The position numbers and the translations under genes are program-made. 64,000 nucleotides of DNA, taken from NCBI GenBank assembly GCA_025453605.1, contig JALOPZ010000001.1, forward strand, positions 615,042 through 679,041, given 5' to 3'. The notes below the pieces were generated by a model, which worked only from the letters and a program-made list of their open reading frames with translations, was not told the origin of the DNA and did no database searches. Positions 8,198-15,883 of the stretch are shown piece after piece. The DNA comes from Candidatus Margulisiibacteriota bacterium. GTDB taxonomy: Bacteria > Margulisbacteria > WOR-1 > O2-12-FULL-45-9 > XYB2-FULL-48-7. The first letter of the stretch is position 1; the number at the start of each line of letters is the position of its first letter.

Positions 8198-9025
8198 ATG
8201 AAAGTCCGACCGGCCTATATCCTTATTCTCTTGCTGCTTTTAGGGAGCGCCTGGGAGTTGTATCAGACCGCCCTGCCGCTCACCGCGGAGCGGACGGCGG
8301 CGGTAATGGGGACGACCGTTCGGATCAAGATCAAAGGGGCCGGCGCGCCCCACTGGACCAGCCGGGCGATCTGGGAAATGCAGCGCCTCGACCGATCGTT
8401 TAATCGTTTCGATCCCCGCAGCGAAGTCAGCCTGCTGAACAGGTTAGGCAGTAAAGCCAGACTGCAGTTATCTCCGGATCTGACAGCCGTCCTGAAAATC
8501 GCCGAGGAGGTTCGCCTTGCTTCAGCCGGTGCTTTTAATATCCGATTCAATAATTCGGCATTGGATCTGGGCGGCATCGGCAAAGGTTACGCCGTCGAAG
8601 CGGCCCGCCGACTCCTGCTGAAGAAGGGGGTCAAAAGTGCTATAATTGACCTGCACTCGTCGATTGCGGTGATTGGCGACGGGTGGAGAGTGGGGATCAG
8701 GGACCCAAGGATTGACAAGGACGGCAGGGAGAAGCAGGGAGTAGCAGGGATTGTGATCCTGAACGATGGTGACGCGCTGGCGACTTCCGGTCAATACGAG
8801 CAGCCCGGTCATATCGTTGATCCCCGGACCGGCCGACCGGCGGACCGGTGCCTAAGCGTGACGGTTGTTGCTAAAGACGCGGCCCTGGCTGACGCTTTAT
8901 CAACCGCTGTCTTTGTCCTGGGCCCCGTTGACGGTCGGAAACTGCTGGCGCGGTTCGGAGCCAGATCATTCATCATCGGACGGAACGGAAAGATCTATGA
9001 TAATCTTAGCGTTAAATTGCGGTAG
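8198..9025 (+). CDS. apbE: FAD:protein FMN transferase (ApbE family)
   Basis: A 275-residue enzyme that attaches FMN to proteins outside the cytoplasm, usually subunits of Rnf or Na+-NQR complexes. A membrane anchor (YILILLLLLGSAW) starts the protein. MGTTVRIK, LDLGGIGKGYAVEAA, LATSGQYEQ and HIVDPRTGRPAD are the conserved ApbE motifs. A 30-base tandem repeat at 8721-8750 inserts about ten Gly/Lys-rich residues before the VILNDGDALATSG segment. The gene overlaps the start of ackA by 29 bases. No flavoprotein target is in the window. Confidence 0.9.
   Translation: MKVRPAYILILLLLLGSAWELYQTALPLTAERTAAVMGTTVRIKIKGAGAPHWTSRAIWEMQRLDRSFNRFDPRSEVSLLNRLGSKARLQLSPDLTAVLKIAEEVRLASAGAFNIRFNNSALDLGGIGKGYAVEAARRLLLKKGVKSAIIDLHSSIAVIGDGWRVGIRDPRIDKDGREKQGVAGIVILNDGDALATSGQYEQPGHIVDPRTGRPADRCLSVTVVAKDAALADALSTAVFVLGPVDGRKLLARFGARSFIIGRNGKIYDNLSVKLR
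8721..8750 (+). repeat. Three 10-base tandem repeats inside apbE
   Basis: Units ACGGCAGGGA, GAAGCAGGGA and GTAGCAGGGA in tandem, 30 bases and therefore frame-preserving. They encode a charged Gly-rich surface loop of ApbE. The CAGGGA word is shared by all three units. Confidence 0.75.
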
Positions 9026-10289
9026 CTCGTCGGTCAAATACAAGCTTTTCTTCTGGGAAAAGCGGGAGACGATCACCAAGGGGGCGGTCGAGCGGATCGG
9101 GATCCCCGGTTCCTTTATTAACTTCACCGTACCGGGCAAGGGCGAGCAAAAGGCGGATTTTGATTGTCCCGACCACCGCACCGCCCTGAAAAAGATCATC
9201 GAGACCTTGATCGACCAGGAGCACGGCGTCCTCCACGAACTGCGCGAGATCATTGCCGTCGGGCACCGGGTCGTCCACGGCGGCGAAAAGTTCAAGAGCT
9301 CGACCCTGATCACCGACGAGGTGCTGGCGGAGATCAAGAACGTCCAGGACCTGGCGCCGCTCCACAATCCGCCGAACATCGCCGGGATCGAGGCGGCCCA
9401 GGAAGTGCTCCCCGACATCCCGCACATCGCCGTCTTTGACACCGCTTTTCACCAGACGATGCCGGAAAGCTCGTTCCTCTACGCCGTCCCCTACGAATGG
9501 TACGGGATGTATGGTGTCCGCCGCTACGGCTTTCACGGCACGTCCCATCTTTATGTCTCCCGCCGGGCATCGGCTCTGCTCGGCAAACCGCCGCTGGAGA
9601 CCAATCTGATCACCATGCATATCGGCAACGGCGTCAGTATTTCGGCGATCAAAGGGGGGATATCGGTCGACACCAGCATGGGCCTGACCCCGCTGGAGGG
9701 GGCGGTGATGGGGACGCGCTGCGGCGACATCGATCCGGCGATCATTTTATTCATGATCGAAAAGGAAGGATTTTACGCGGAAGAACTCGACGCGATCCTG
9801 AACAAAAAAAGCGGCCTCCTCGGCCTGACCGGCAAATACATGGACCGGCGCGACATCGAGAAAGCGGCCGGCGAGGGTGACCGGCGGTCGCAGCTGGCGA
9901 TGGAGATCGAAGCGTACCGCCTGAAGAAATACATCGGCGCTTATGCGGCCGCGCTCGGCCGGGTCGACGCGGTCATCTTTACCGCCGGCGCCGGCGAGCT
10001 GAACTGGCGTTTAAGGGAAAAGGTTGCCGCCGGTCTGGAAAATATCGGTCTCAAGCTCGACGTTAAAAAGAACGAGCAGACGATCAGCCGGGAACAGGAG
10101 ACAGTGATCTCGACCGCCGATTCGCCGGTCAAGATCATGGTCATCCCGACCGACGAGGAGATCGTTTTTATCGAGGACGTGGTCGCGATCATGGAAGGCC
10201 GCTACGAAACCCACACCCACTTCACTTATTCGTTCGAGAAACCGAACTACCGCAAGAAAGGGGACTCGGTTCTCGGCACCAGGGACTAG
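8997..10289 (+). CDS. ackA: Acetate kinase
   Basis: A 430-residue acetate kinase interconverting acetate plus ATP with acetyl phosphate plus ADP. ILALNCGSSSVKYK is the N-terminal nucleotide-fold motif, then VGHRVVHGGEKF, RRYGFHGTSHLYVSRR, MHIGNGVSISAIKGG and FTAGAGELNWRLR. The start ATG at 8997 lies inside the end of apbE, 29 bases before the apbE stop, after GGAAAG. The C terminus carries about 25 residues beyond the usual end (EGRYETHTHFTYS onward), making it longer than typical enzymes of about 400. No pta gene is adjacent. Confidence 0.95.
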   Translation: MIILALNCGSSSVKYKLFFWEKRETITKGAVERIGIPGSFINFTVPGKGEQKADFDCPDHRTALKKIIETLIDQEHGVLHELREIIAVGHRVVHGGEKFKSSTLITDEVLAEIKNVQDLAPLHNPPNIAGIEAAQEVLPDIPHIAVFDTAFHQTMPESSFLYAVPYEWYGMYGVRRYGFHGTSHLYVSRRASALLGKPPLETNLITMHIGNGVSISAIKGGISVDTSMGLTPLEGAVMGTRCGDIDPAIILFMIEKEGFYAEELDAILNKKSGLLGLTGKYMDRRDIEKAAGEGDRRSQLAMEIEAYRLKKYIGAYAAALGRVDAVIFTAGAGELNWRLREKVAAGLENIGLKLDVKKNEQTISREQETVISTADSPVKIMVIPTDEEIVFIEDVVAIMEGRYETHTHFTYSFEKPNYRKKGDSVLGTRD

Positions 10290-10290
10290 G

Positions 10291-11100
10291 ATGGACAAAG
10301 AGCACTTCAGGCCGCTGACTTATCTGCGCGAGGTTGCCGAGCTGCGCTGCGGCGCCCGCACACTCGCCGATCACCCAGGGAAAAAGATCGAGCATCTCTG
10401 GGACCTGATCGTCGGGTTAAAAGGGGATCTGGAAGAGGATCTTAGGGTCATAGGGGCTAGGGTCATAGGAGAAATACACCCCTCGGTTACTCTTTACGCC
10501 AAAGAGAACATGCTGATCGAAAAAGGTGTTGAAGTCGAAGCTGGGGCAGTGCTTGACGCGCGCTCGGGCCCGATCTATCTGGGCCAGGGGACGATCGTCC
10601 GGCCGCACAGCTATCTGCGCGGGCCGCTCTCGATCGGCCCGGGCTGCCGGCTCGGCGGCGAAGTCACTCATTCGCTCTTCCACGGTTATTCCAACAAGGC
10701 GCATTACGGCTTTATCGGCCATTCTTACATCGGCGAGTGGGTCAATCTGGGGGCGGGGACGACCAATTCCAATTTAAAGAACAACTACGGCACCGTTAAG
10801 GTCCAGGTCAACGGGAAGCAAGTCGATTCCGGTCAACAGTTCCTCGGTTGTTTTATCGGCGACTATGCCAAGACCGGGATCGGGACGCTGATCAACACCG
10901 GGACGGTGATCGGCCTGGGGGCTAACGTCCTGGGCGGCCAAGTGACCCCAAAGTCGATCCCCGATCTGCAATGGGATGAAAAGAGCAAATACCGGCTGGA
11001 CGACTTCCTCAAAGCGGCTGAGACGATGATGGCGCGGCGAGGGATAAAAATGGCACCGGCCAAAGCCGACCTGATCCGTTCAATCTTTGCGGCCCGGTAA
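10291..11100 (+). CDS. Shortened GlmU-like left-handed beta-helix acyltransferase
   Basis: A 269-residue protein. The N terminus (RPLTYLREVAELRCGARTL) and the later HLWDLI match the alternative bacterial GlmU family (TIGR03991). In that family these two segments bracket a nucleotidyltransferase core of about 100 residues, and here they are nearly adjacent. From residue 60 the hexapeptide repeats form a beta-helix, with LGAGTTNSNLKNNYGTV as the acetyl-CoA-site motif. I infer an acetyltransferase that has lost the uridylyltransferase half. It starts 1 base after ackA. The next gene overlaps its end tail to tail. Alternative: an acyltransferase with another sugar substrate. Confidence 0.7.
   Translation: MDKEHFRPLTYLREVAELRCGARTLADHPGKKIEHLWDLIVGLKGDLEEDLRVIGARVIGEIHPSVTLYAKENMLIEKGVEVEAGAVLDARSGPIYLGQGTIVRPHSYLRGPLSIGPGCRLGGEVTHSLFHGYSNKAHYGFIGHSYIGEWVNLGAGTTNSNLKNNYGTVKVQVNGKQVDSGQQFLGCFIGDYAKTGIGTLINTGTVIGLGANVLGGQVTPKSIPDLQWDEKSKYRLDDFLKAAETMMARRGIKMAPAKADLIRSIFAAR
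10443..10472 (+). repeat. 15-base tandem duplication inside the GlmU-like gene
   Basis: TAGGGTCATAGGGGC and TAGGGTCATAGGAGA stand in tandem. The 30 bases keep the frame and encode LRVIGARVIGE between HLWDLI and the beta-helix. The word TAGGGTCATAG also occurs upstream of speD at 42874. Confidence 0.7.
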
Positions 11101-12918
11101 CGCCACTCTGCTCTTGAGTTCTTTCTTGGTCGCCTCGTAAGCCGGCAATAAAAAGTGGCTTAATTTTGCCTTGCCATCCTCCGAAAAACTGACGATCGCA
11201 CCGTCGCCGAGCGGTTTATCCTCGGCCGCCCTGGTGACCTTGCCGGTGCGCAGGTCCTTGACCGACGCGCCACCATAGCTGGCCAGTTGGCCGCGCAGCA
11301 GGCGGTAGACGTCGACCGGCAAGGAGCCGTGCAGGCAGCGGATGGTCCGCCGCCCCTTGGCCGTTTCCACGTAAACGTAATCCCAGGGTTGGAGGTGCTG
11401 GTAAACGGTGGCGGCATCATGCGCAAAATCCAGGGTCAGGTGCGGCGCGATCCGGCTTAACAGCTCTTCATCGAAAGCGTACTTCTTGGTTTTTTTCAGA
11501 TCATATGCCCAGTGGGCCCGATAATTGGTTTCATGCGCCCGGGCAGTCGCCTGATCCATGATCTGGACCTCCAGTTGATTGCCGTTATTAAGGAGCAGCT
11601 GAACGTGCCAGACAATGTATTCCTTTTTGTCGATGATCGGCTTGCGTGGCACGGTTTGTTTGCCGTCGACCGAAAGGAATTCACCGGCCAGGGCGGCCAT
11701 GACTTCTTTGGCCGATTGTTTGCCCAGCGGGGTAGCGGTGACCACGGTCGCGGCCAGATAATCCTTAAGCGATTCCAGGTCGGGATATTGATCTGGCTTG
11801 CCGGCGATCTTTTCCAGAGCGGAAGCGGCGGTCTTGACCCGGGAGAAGGTCGAGACCAGGCCCCAATGACTGCCGCGAAAATGGTCGGCCAGTTTCTTTT
11901 CCAGCTCGCTCAATTTGATCTCGGCGTCGATCCGTTCCATTCCGATGATCTCCAGGATCTTGGCCTCGGTCCGTTCGTACAGTTCCGGATCGTGCAGCCG
12001 CAGAGCGCGGTCCTTGAGCTTTTTTGCCAGCTGTTTGTGCCCGAACCGCGAACAGAGCGAAGCGAAGATCTCCTCGATCGCCTGCTTTTGCCCTTTATCC
12101 AATTGATGGGTCTGGGTGGCCAGCTCTGAGAGCTGATGGACGGAATAGATGAGCAGGACCCGCCAGTCACCCCGGGCAAGCTTGATGACCGAATCGACCG
12201 TCTCGTGGACCTGGCCGGCGTGATGCTCGTAGCGGTACAAGCGCAGGCGCTGCAGCAGCGCGCAGATCTCCAAAATATCGCCGACCATTTTGGCCCGCGC
12301 GGTACCGGTTTTTTTCCCTTTGGTCAGGATCGTCCGGGCCAGGTTCAGTTCGGTATTATGGAGCAGCAGGGCAGCAGCCAAAAGAAAGTCTCCGCCCCGT
12401 TCGGCCGCTTCGTGCAGCATATATGAGAGGTGGACCAGGTTATGGGGCGAAGAACGCTCCAGAATCGCGGCCTCGACTTCCTGGAAAAGGGCGCGTCCGA
12501 TCGCCGGACCACCGCTCGTTTGAGGCGCGCGCATCTCCATGAAGTTGATCGCCCGGTCGCGACCGAAGTGGTAGATGTTCTGTGCGTGTTCCAGGGCAGC
12601 CGAACCTTTTTGTTCGATCAACTCACGCTGAACATAGTATTCCCCCCCGGCGCGGCCGTCCCGGGCCCGAAAAACCTGATTATAATTGAGCAGAGAGCCG
12701 AGCGTGGCGGCATCGATAAGCCTTTCGCCGCTTGGACTAACGATCCGATAGACCCGGATCGGCTTAACGCCAGCCTCGGTCGCGTTCAGCCGCGGCGATT
12801 GGGTGAGCGGCAACTTGAGCGGTTGCGGCGTACCGATGGAACGAACCCCGGGCCGCCACAGCAGCCTGGGTGGAGCGACCGGACGGGGCTGATCTGTTAT
12901 CCTTGGTATCTTGGCCAT
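11080..12918 (-). CDS. Degenerate RelA/SpoT-like protein
   Basis: A 612-residue protein whose C-terminal half aligns by eye with the (p)ppGpp synthetase domain: STFSRVKTAASALEKI resembles GRVKS..SI..K, LESLKDYLAATVV resembles the DL.GIRVI strand, and LEVQIMDQATARAHETNY then RAHWAYD resembles EIQIRT..MH..AE...AHW. Several catalytic residues of that fold are replaced. A TGS-like segment follows (WDYVYVETAKGR ... LPVDVYRLLRG). The N-terminal half is helical with no HD hydrolase motif. It overlaps the GlmU-like gene by 21 bases tail to tail. I infer a non-catalytic or diverged RSH relative; the family call is moderate. Confidence 0.55.
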   Translation of the reverse strand: MAKIPRITDQPRPVAPPRLLWRPGVRSIGTPQPLKLPLTQSPRLNATEAGVKPIRVYRIVSPSGERLIDAATLGSLLNYNQVFRARDGRAGGEYYVQRELIEQKGSAALEHAQNIYHFGRDRAINFMEMRAPQTSGGPAIGRALFQEVEAAILERSSPHNLVHLSYMLHEAAERGGDFLLAAALLLHNTELNLARTILTKGKKTGTARAKMVGDILEICALLQRLRLYRYEHHAGQVHETVDSVIKLARGDWRVLLIYSVHQLSELATQTHQLDKGQKQAIEEIFASLCSRFGHKQLAKKLKDRALRLHDPELYERTEAKILEIIGMERIDAEIKLSELEKKLADHFRGSHWGLVSTFSRVKTAASALEKIAGKPDQYPDLESLKDYLAATVVTATPLGKQSAKEVMAALAGEFLSVDGKQTVPRKPIIDKKEYIVWHVQLLLNNGNQLEVQIMDQATARAHETNYRAHWAYDLKKTKKYAFDEELLSRIAPHLTLDFAHDAATVYQHLQPWDYVYVETAKGRRTIRCLHGSLPVDVYRLLRGQLASYGGASVKDLRTGKVTRAAEDKPLGDGAIVSFSEDGKAKLSHFLLPAYEATKKELKSRVALPGRKD

Positions 12919-12985
12919 ATATCGCTTTATCGACGAAATATTTGCCTGATTTCAGGAAAAAGTGTTATTATAACGGCGAGGTTAA

Positions 12986-13056
12986 TGGGGGATCGTCTAA
13001 TGGTAGGACACCGCCCTTTGGAGGCGAGAATCGGGGTTCAAGTCCCTGTCCCCCAG
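12986..13056 (+). tRNA. tRNA-Gln (anticodon TTG)
   Basis: A 71-base cloverleaf. The acceptor TGGGGGA pairs with TCCCCCA, the D-stem is GTCT/GGAC, and the T-arm is CGGGG-TTCAAGT-CCCTG. The anticodon loop CTTTGGA places TTG at 13018-13020, and the U1-A72 pair is typical of tRNA-Gln. The top anticodon-stem pair is a C-A mismatch. CCA is not encoded. An upstream TGTTATTAT (12963-12971) could be its promoter. An accessory insert begins directly after the discriminator base. Confidence 0.93.
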
Positions 13057-13057
13057 T

Positions 13058-13147
13058 CCCTCGACTCGGTCGCTTCGCTCCCTCGCTCGGGACTAGTCGG
13101 CTTGTCGAGGGATGTCGAGCGAACGAGCGTAGCGAGAGAGTCGAGAC
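13058..13147 (+). repeat. Dense inverted repeats between tRNA-Gln and GIY-YIG gene
   Basis: CCCTCGAC (13058-13065) pairs with GTCGAGGG (13104-13111), and further copies of TCGACTC/GAGTCGA and GCGAGCG-type words fill the interval up to TCGAGACATATG at the nuclease start. The segment would fold into one or more long hairpins. Its placement one base after the tRNA and right before the nuclease suggests it belongs to the mobile unit. Confidence 0.65.
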
Positions 13148-13149
13148 AT

Positions 13150-13464
13150 ATGCCCTTTTTTGTTTATATAATCGAATGTGCCAACCGAGCGCTTTATACC
13201 GGAATTACCAATGATTTAAAGCGGCGCTTTGAGCAGCATCGTACCGGCCAGGGCGGTCATTATACTTCGTACAACCCCGCAGTAAGATTAAGATACCACG
13301 AAAAATATCCAACAAGGTCGGCAGCGGCTAAACGAGAATGTCAGATCAAGGGCTGGTCAAGGACAAAGAAGCTGGCGCTTATAAAGGGAGATAAAGGGGT
13401 TCTTAAGGCGGCAGCGAGAAGTCGAAGAAAATTGACCGTTAATGTGGAAGAATATAGCGAATAA
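13150..13464 (+). CDS. GIY-YIG nuclease (YhbQ/URI type)
   Basis: A 104-residue single-domain protein. VYIIECANRALYTGITND is the GIY-YIG core (the two Tyr-containing strands), followed by LKRRFEQH with the catalytic Arg region and YPTRSAAAKRE with the metal-binding Glu. GIY-YIG enzymes cut DNA; small YhbQ-type members occur widely and some act in mobile elements. The ATG at 13150 follows the inverted-repeat segment. A diverged copy of its middle third lies 1.6 kb downstream at 15105, on the far side of two AT-rich genes, which suggests the nuclease took part in bringing them in. Confidence 0.88.
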   Translation: MPFFVYIIECANRALYTGITNDLKRRFEQHRTGQGGHYTSYNPAVRLRYHEKYPTRSAAAKRECQIKGWSRTKKLALIKGDKGVLKAAARSRRKLTVNVEEYSE

Positions 13465-13519
13465 GCATCAAAAACGTTAAATCATGGGATAAACAATCTT
13501 TTATTAATGGAGGGCAAAA

Positions 13520-14470
13520 ATGATTGATTTGTTAGGAGTTACATTCGGGTGGGAAAGCATAGTTGCAATATTGGCGATTGTTTTAACGCTTAAATGGTTC
13601 TATCAAATATATCAAATAAGTTGGCCAGAATATTATTTTTCAATTAACGACAAGAACGCGCTATTCGTTAGACATTCTATATACAGATTCCTGCTATTCA
13701 GGTTATTGCCTCCGTTTGTGATTGAGTTGTTTTATTTAACAGTATTTCTTCGAGAATCACCCTTGCTGTCTGTTGTAGTTGTGGCCATTATTAGTATGCT
13801 TATTTATATTGTTATATCTGATGGGAACGCGCTCATCCAATTGATCTATACGAGAAGAAATGTAAAAGTATTTTTTAATAAGCCATCGCAGATCATATTT
13901 CATATAATTGTGATGGCCTTTCTAGTGGCTATAAGCTATGGATGCGCAATCCTATCAAAAAATGGAACAGCATTATTAATATTTCCATCAATTAAACCAT
14001 TAATAGATAATATGTGGGCCGCTTTTATTGGTTTTCTCTTAGCATCATTCGCGCGAGAAGCTTTATCTAATAGAAGTATCTCAGAGAGCACAGTCATTAA
14101 TGATGCCTTGCAGGAAATTAACCCAAAGATATTCGCACTCATTGATAAATTGGCAGATAAAGCAAACGCCAACCCAAATCTTATTAAGGCTGTCGCGGTC
14201 ACGGAAAATCTTCAACGACCCGCGTGGTTTAGGCTTATTGAGCAAATAATGAGCTGGTTTAGTAAGAAGGGGACGTATGGAATAATGCAGGTTCAAAGCG
14301 ATAGATACTTAACCGATGAAGAGTCAATCGAAATTGCCATCAACAAATATTTTGTAAACACAAAAAATGCATCAAACGAAGAAATAGAAGCCATTCTAAC
14401 AAAATACAACCCGAGCACCACTTATCAAGACATAGTATTAAAGACGATGCGGTATCTTCTCCCCGGTTAG
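13520..14470 (+). CDS. Membrane protein with lysozyme/SLT-like C-terminal domain
   Basis: A 316-residue protein from an AT-rich insert. About five hydrophobic helices (near 14-33, 60-78, 84-105, 127-145, 163-180) are followed by a soluble domain from about 195. That domain has NLIKAVAVTENLQRP and, 22 residues on, GTYGIMQVQSDRYLT. This resembles the catalytic Glu (Glu229) and the G.YGLMQ motif of lytic transglycosylases. I infer a membrane-tethered muramidase-like protein, but homology is short and the topology is unproven. GGAGGG precedes the ATG. A second cargo gene follows after 4 bases. Base composition clearly differs from the flanks. Confidence 0.5.
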   Translation: MIDLLGVTFGWESIVAILAIVLTLKWFYQIYQISWPEYYFSINDKNALFVRHSIYRFLLFRLLPPFVIELFYLTVFLRESPLLSVVVVAIISMLIYIVISDGNALIQLIYTRRNVKVFFNKPSQIIFHIIVMAFLVAISYGCAILSKNGTALLIFPSIKPLIDNMWAAFIGFLLASFAREALSNRSISESTVINDALQEINPKIFALIDKLADKANANPNLIKAVAVTENLQRPAWFRLIEQIMSWFSKKGTYGIMQVQSDRYLTDEESIEIAINKYFVNTKNASNEEIEAILTKYNPSTTYQDIVLKTMRYLLPG

Positions 14471-14474
14471 CATC

Positions 14475-15101
14475 ATGCGCGAAGGGGTATGTTATGTTTA
14501 TCATGTGAATGATGTTATGCATAGGGGATGGCTCGAGGCATACACGTTAGATGATATAAAAATACTCATTTCATATATGACTAAAGTCGAGCTGCTAGCG
14601 TCAAATGACAAAAATCAAATTATTAGGATACTAGAATCTGATAATATAGGGAGAATAGCAAAAATACCTTATTATTTAAGATCAAGAAAGGAGCATTACT
14701 CATACTTGTGCTTCGCGAAAGCCCCGAGTATAACCGAGAAAATATATTTGCATAAGACGAATTCTGAAATAACATATCTAGGAGAGCGGTGCCCGGTCGT
14801 ATTGGGTGGGAATCTTAAGCAGCGCACATACTTATTGGGATTTCCTGTGAAAAGAAATATTGCACGAGCTATGAATGAATATCTTGACGAAAGATCTGGG
14901 GGATCGCGTTTTGCTGAATCTTGGTTCCCTATTAAAAGGCAGGAATGTGGAACAAATATATTTTTGCATTATGGAAGAATTAGCGAAGGATGCATAACTG
15001 TCAAATACGAAAAAGAAAATGACAATTGGACAAGATTATTCCTTAACCTTATGTTGTCGCGTATCGACGATCGATGTGTTTCGGAGATAGAGGTTGTTTG
15101 A
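14475..15101 (+). CDS. Possible L,D-transpeptidase-like (YkuD/Tlde1-like) protein
   Basis: A 208-residue AT-rich gene 4 bases after the membrane protein. The only recognisable signature is NIFLHYGRISEGCITV (His165, Ser170, Gly172, Cys173), which resembles the H...S.GC active site of YkuD-type L,D-transpeptidases and Tlde1-like toxins. No signal peptide is evident. If real, the two cargo genes would both act on peptidoglycan. The stop codon is followed directly, in the same frame, by the GIY-YIG remnant, which marks the junction of the insert. Function remains tentative. Confidence 0.4.
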   Translation: MREGVCYVYHVNDVMHRGWLEAYTLDDIKILISYMTKVELLASNDKNQIIRILESDNIGRIAKIPYYLRSRKEHYSYLCFAKAPSITEKIYLHKTNSEITYLGERCPVVLGGNLKQRTYLLGFPVKRNIARAMNEYLDERSGGSRFAESWFPIKRQECGTNIFLHYGRISEGCITVKYEKENDNWTRLFLNLMLSRIDDRCVSEIEVV

Positions 15102-15104
15102 CTG

Positions 15105-15218
15105 GCTATCAAATTGCGCTATTATCAGAAATATCCGACCCGGTCTGCGGCGGCGAAAAGAGAATACGCGATCAAGCAGTTGTCGCGAGCCAAAAAACTG
15201 GCTCTATTGCATAAATAA
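15105..15218 (+). pseudogene. GIY-YIG nuclease remnant
   Basis: Translation right after the stop of the previous gene gives AIKLRYYQKYPTRSAAAKRE, then YAIKQLSRAKKLALLHK and a stop. This matches the middle and end of the intact nuclease (AVRLRYHEKYPTRSAAAKRE...). The 5' half, including the GIY-YIG core, is absent. At DNA level the two copies differ at many positions, so this is an older resident gene cut off by the insertion, not a recent duplication. Confidence 0.8.
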
Positions 15219-15226
15219 ACGCGATT

Positions 15227-15235
15227 TGTTATCCT
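15227..15235 (+). promoter_or_regulatory. Extended -10 box for arginine decarboxylase gene
   Basis: TGTTATCCT fits an extended -10 (TGn + TATCCT, 4 of 6) and ends 7 bases before the ATG at 15243. No ribosome site lies between them, so a leaderless mRNA is predicted. Confidence 0.35.
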
Positions 15236-15242
15236 TTGCTCA

Positions 15243-15821
15243 ATGAGCGACATGGTCCCGGATAAGATCTTTTTCGTCAAAGGAGTCGGGCGGCACAAGG
15301 AAAAACTGGCCAGTTTTGAGATGGCGCTGCGCGACGCCGGCATCCAGGCGGTCAACTACGTCCAGGTCTCCAGTATTTTTCCGCCCGGCTGCAAACAGAT
15401 CCCCCGTGAGCAAGGGCTGAAAATGATCAAGCCCGGTCAGATCACTTTTATCGTCATGTCGCGCAATGAGACCAACGAATCGCATCGGCTGATCTCTGCC
15501 TCGATCGGCGTCGCCCTGCCGGCTGACCCGAGCACCTACGGATACCTGAGCGAACACCACGGCCACGGGATGACCGACGAAGAGTGCGGGGAGTACGCCG
15601 AGGATATCGCGGCGCAGATGCTGGCGACCGTTCTGGATATCCCCTTCGACGAGACCACCAGCTGGGACGAACGGCAGGACCTCTGGAAACTCTCCGACAA
15701 GATCGTTCGCACTTCGCACGTGACCCAAAGCGCGATCGGCCAGCGCGGTCTTTGGACCACCGTGCTGGCGGCCGCTGTCCTGATCCTGGACCAGGCCCCG
15801 CCTGCCGGCGAAAGCAAATAA
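15243..15821 (+). CDS. pdaD: Pyruvoyl-dependent arginine decarboxylase
   Basis: A 192-residue proenzyme that converts arginine to agmatine and CO2. [17 protein letters not shown] contains the self-cleavage site, expected between Ser43 and Ser44, with Ser44 becoming the pyruvoyl group. The Glu-rich [19 protein letters not shown] and later segments match the family over its full length. With agmatinase (43341) it gives a route from arginine to putrescine. It sits just outside the tRNA-Gln insert. Archaea, chlamydiae and scattered bacteria carry this enzyme. Confidence 0.94.
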   Translation: MSDMVPDKIFFVKGVGRHKEKLASFEMALRDAGIQAVNYVQVSSIFPPGCKQIPREQGLKMIKPGQITFIVMSRNETNESHRLISASIGVALPADPSTYGYLSEHHGHGMTDEECGEYAEDIAAQMLATVLDIPFDETTSWDERQDLWKLSDKIVRTSHVTQSAIGQRGLWTTVLAAAVLILDQAPPAGESK

Positions 15822-15824
15822 CCC

Positions 15825-15853
15825 TTTACAAGCGCTTTTTACCGTCATATAAT
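15825..15853 (+). promoter_or_regulatory. Strong sigma70-type promoter
   Basis: TTTACA (15825-15830), a 17-base spacer and TATAAT (15848-15853) match the consensus at 11 of 12 positions. It lies just after the decarboxylase stop and gives a short leader with GGAGGTG before the gene at 15884. Confidence 0.6.
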
Positions 15854-15883
15854 CAGCGGAGAACTACCTCGGAGGTGTCGTTA

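Noticed and set aside
12986..15218. Classical tRNA-integrated genomic island with an attachment-site repeat
   Set aside because: No copy of the tRNA 3' end occurs near 15218 and no tyrosine recombinase is present.
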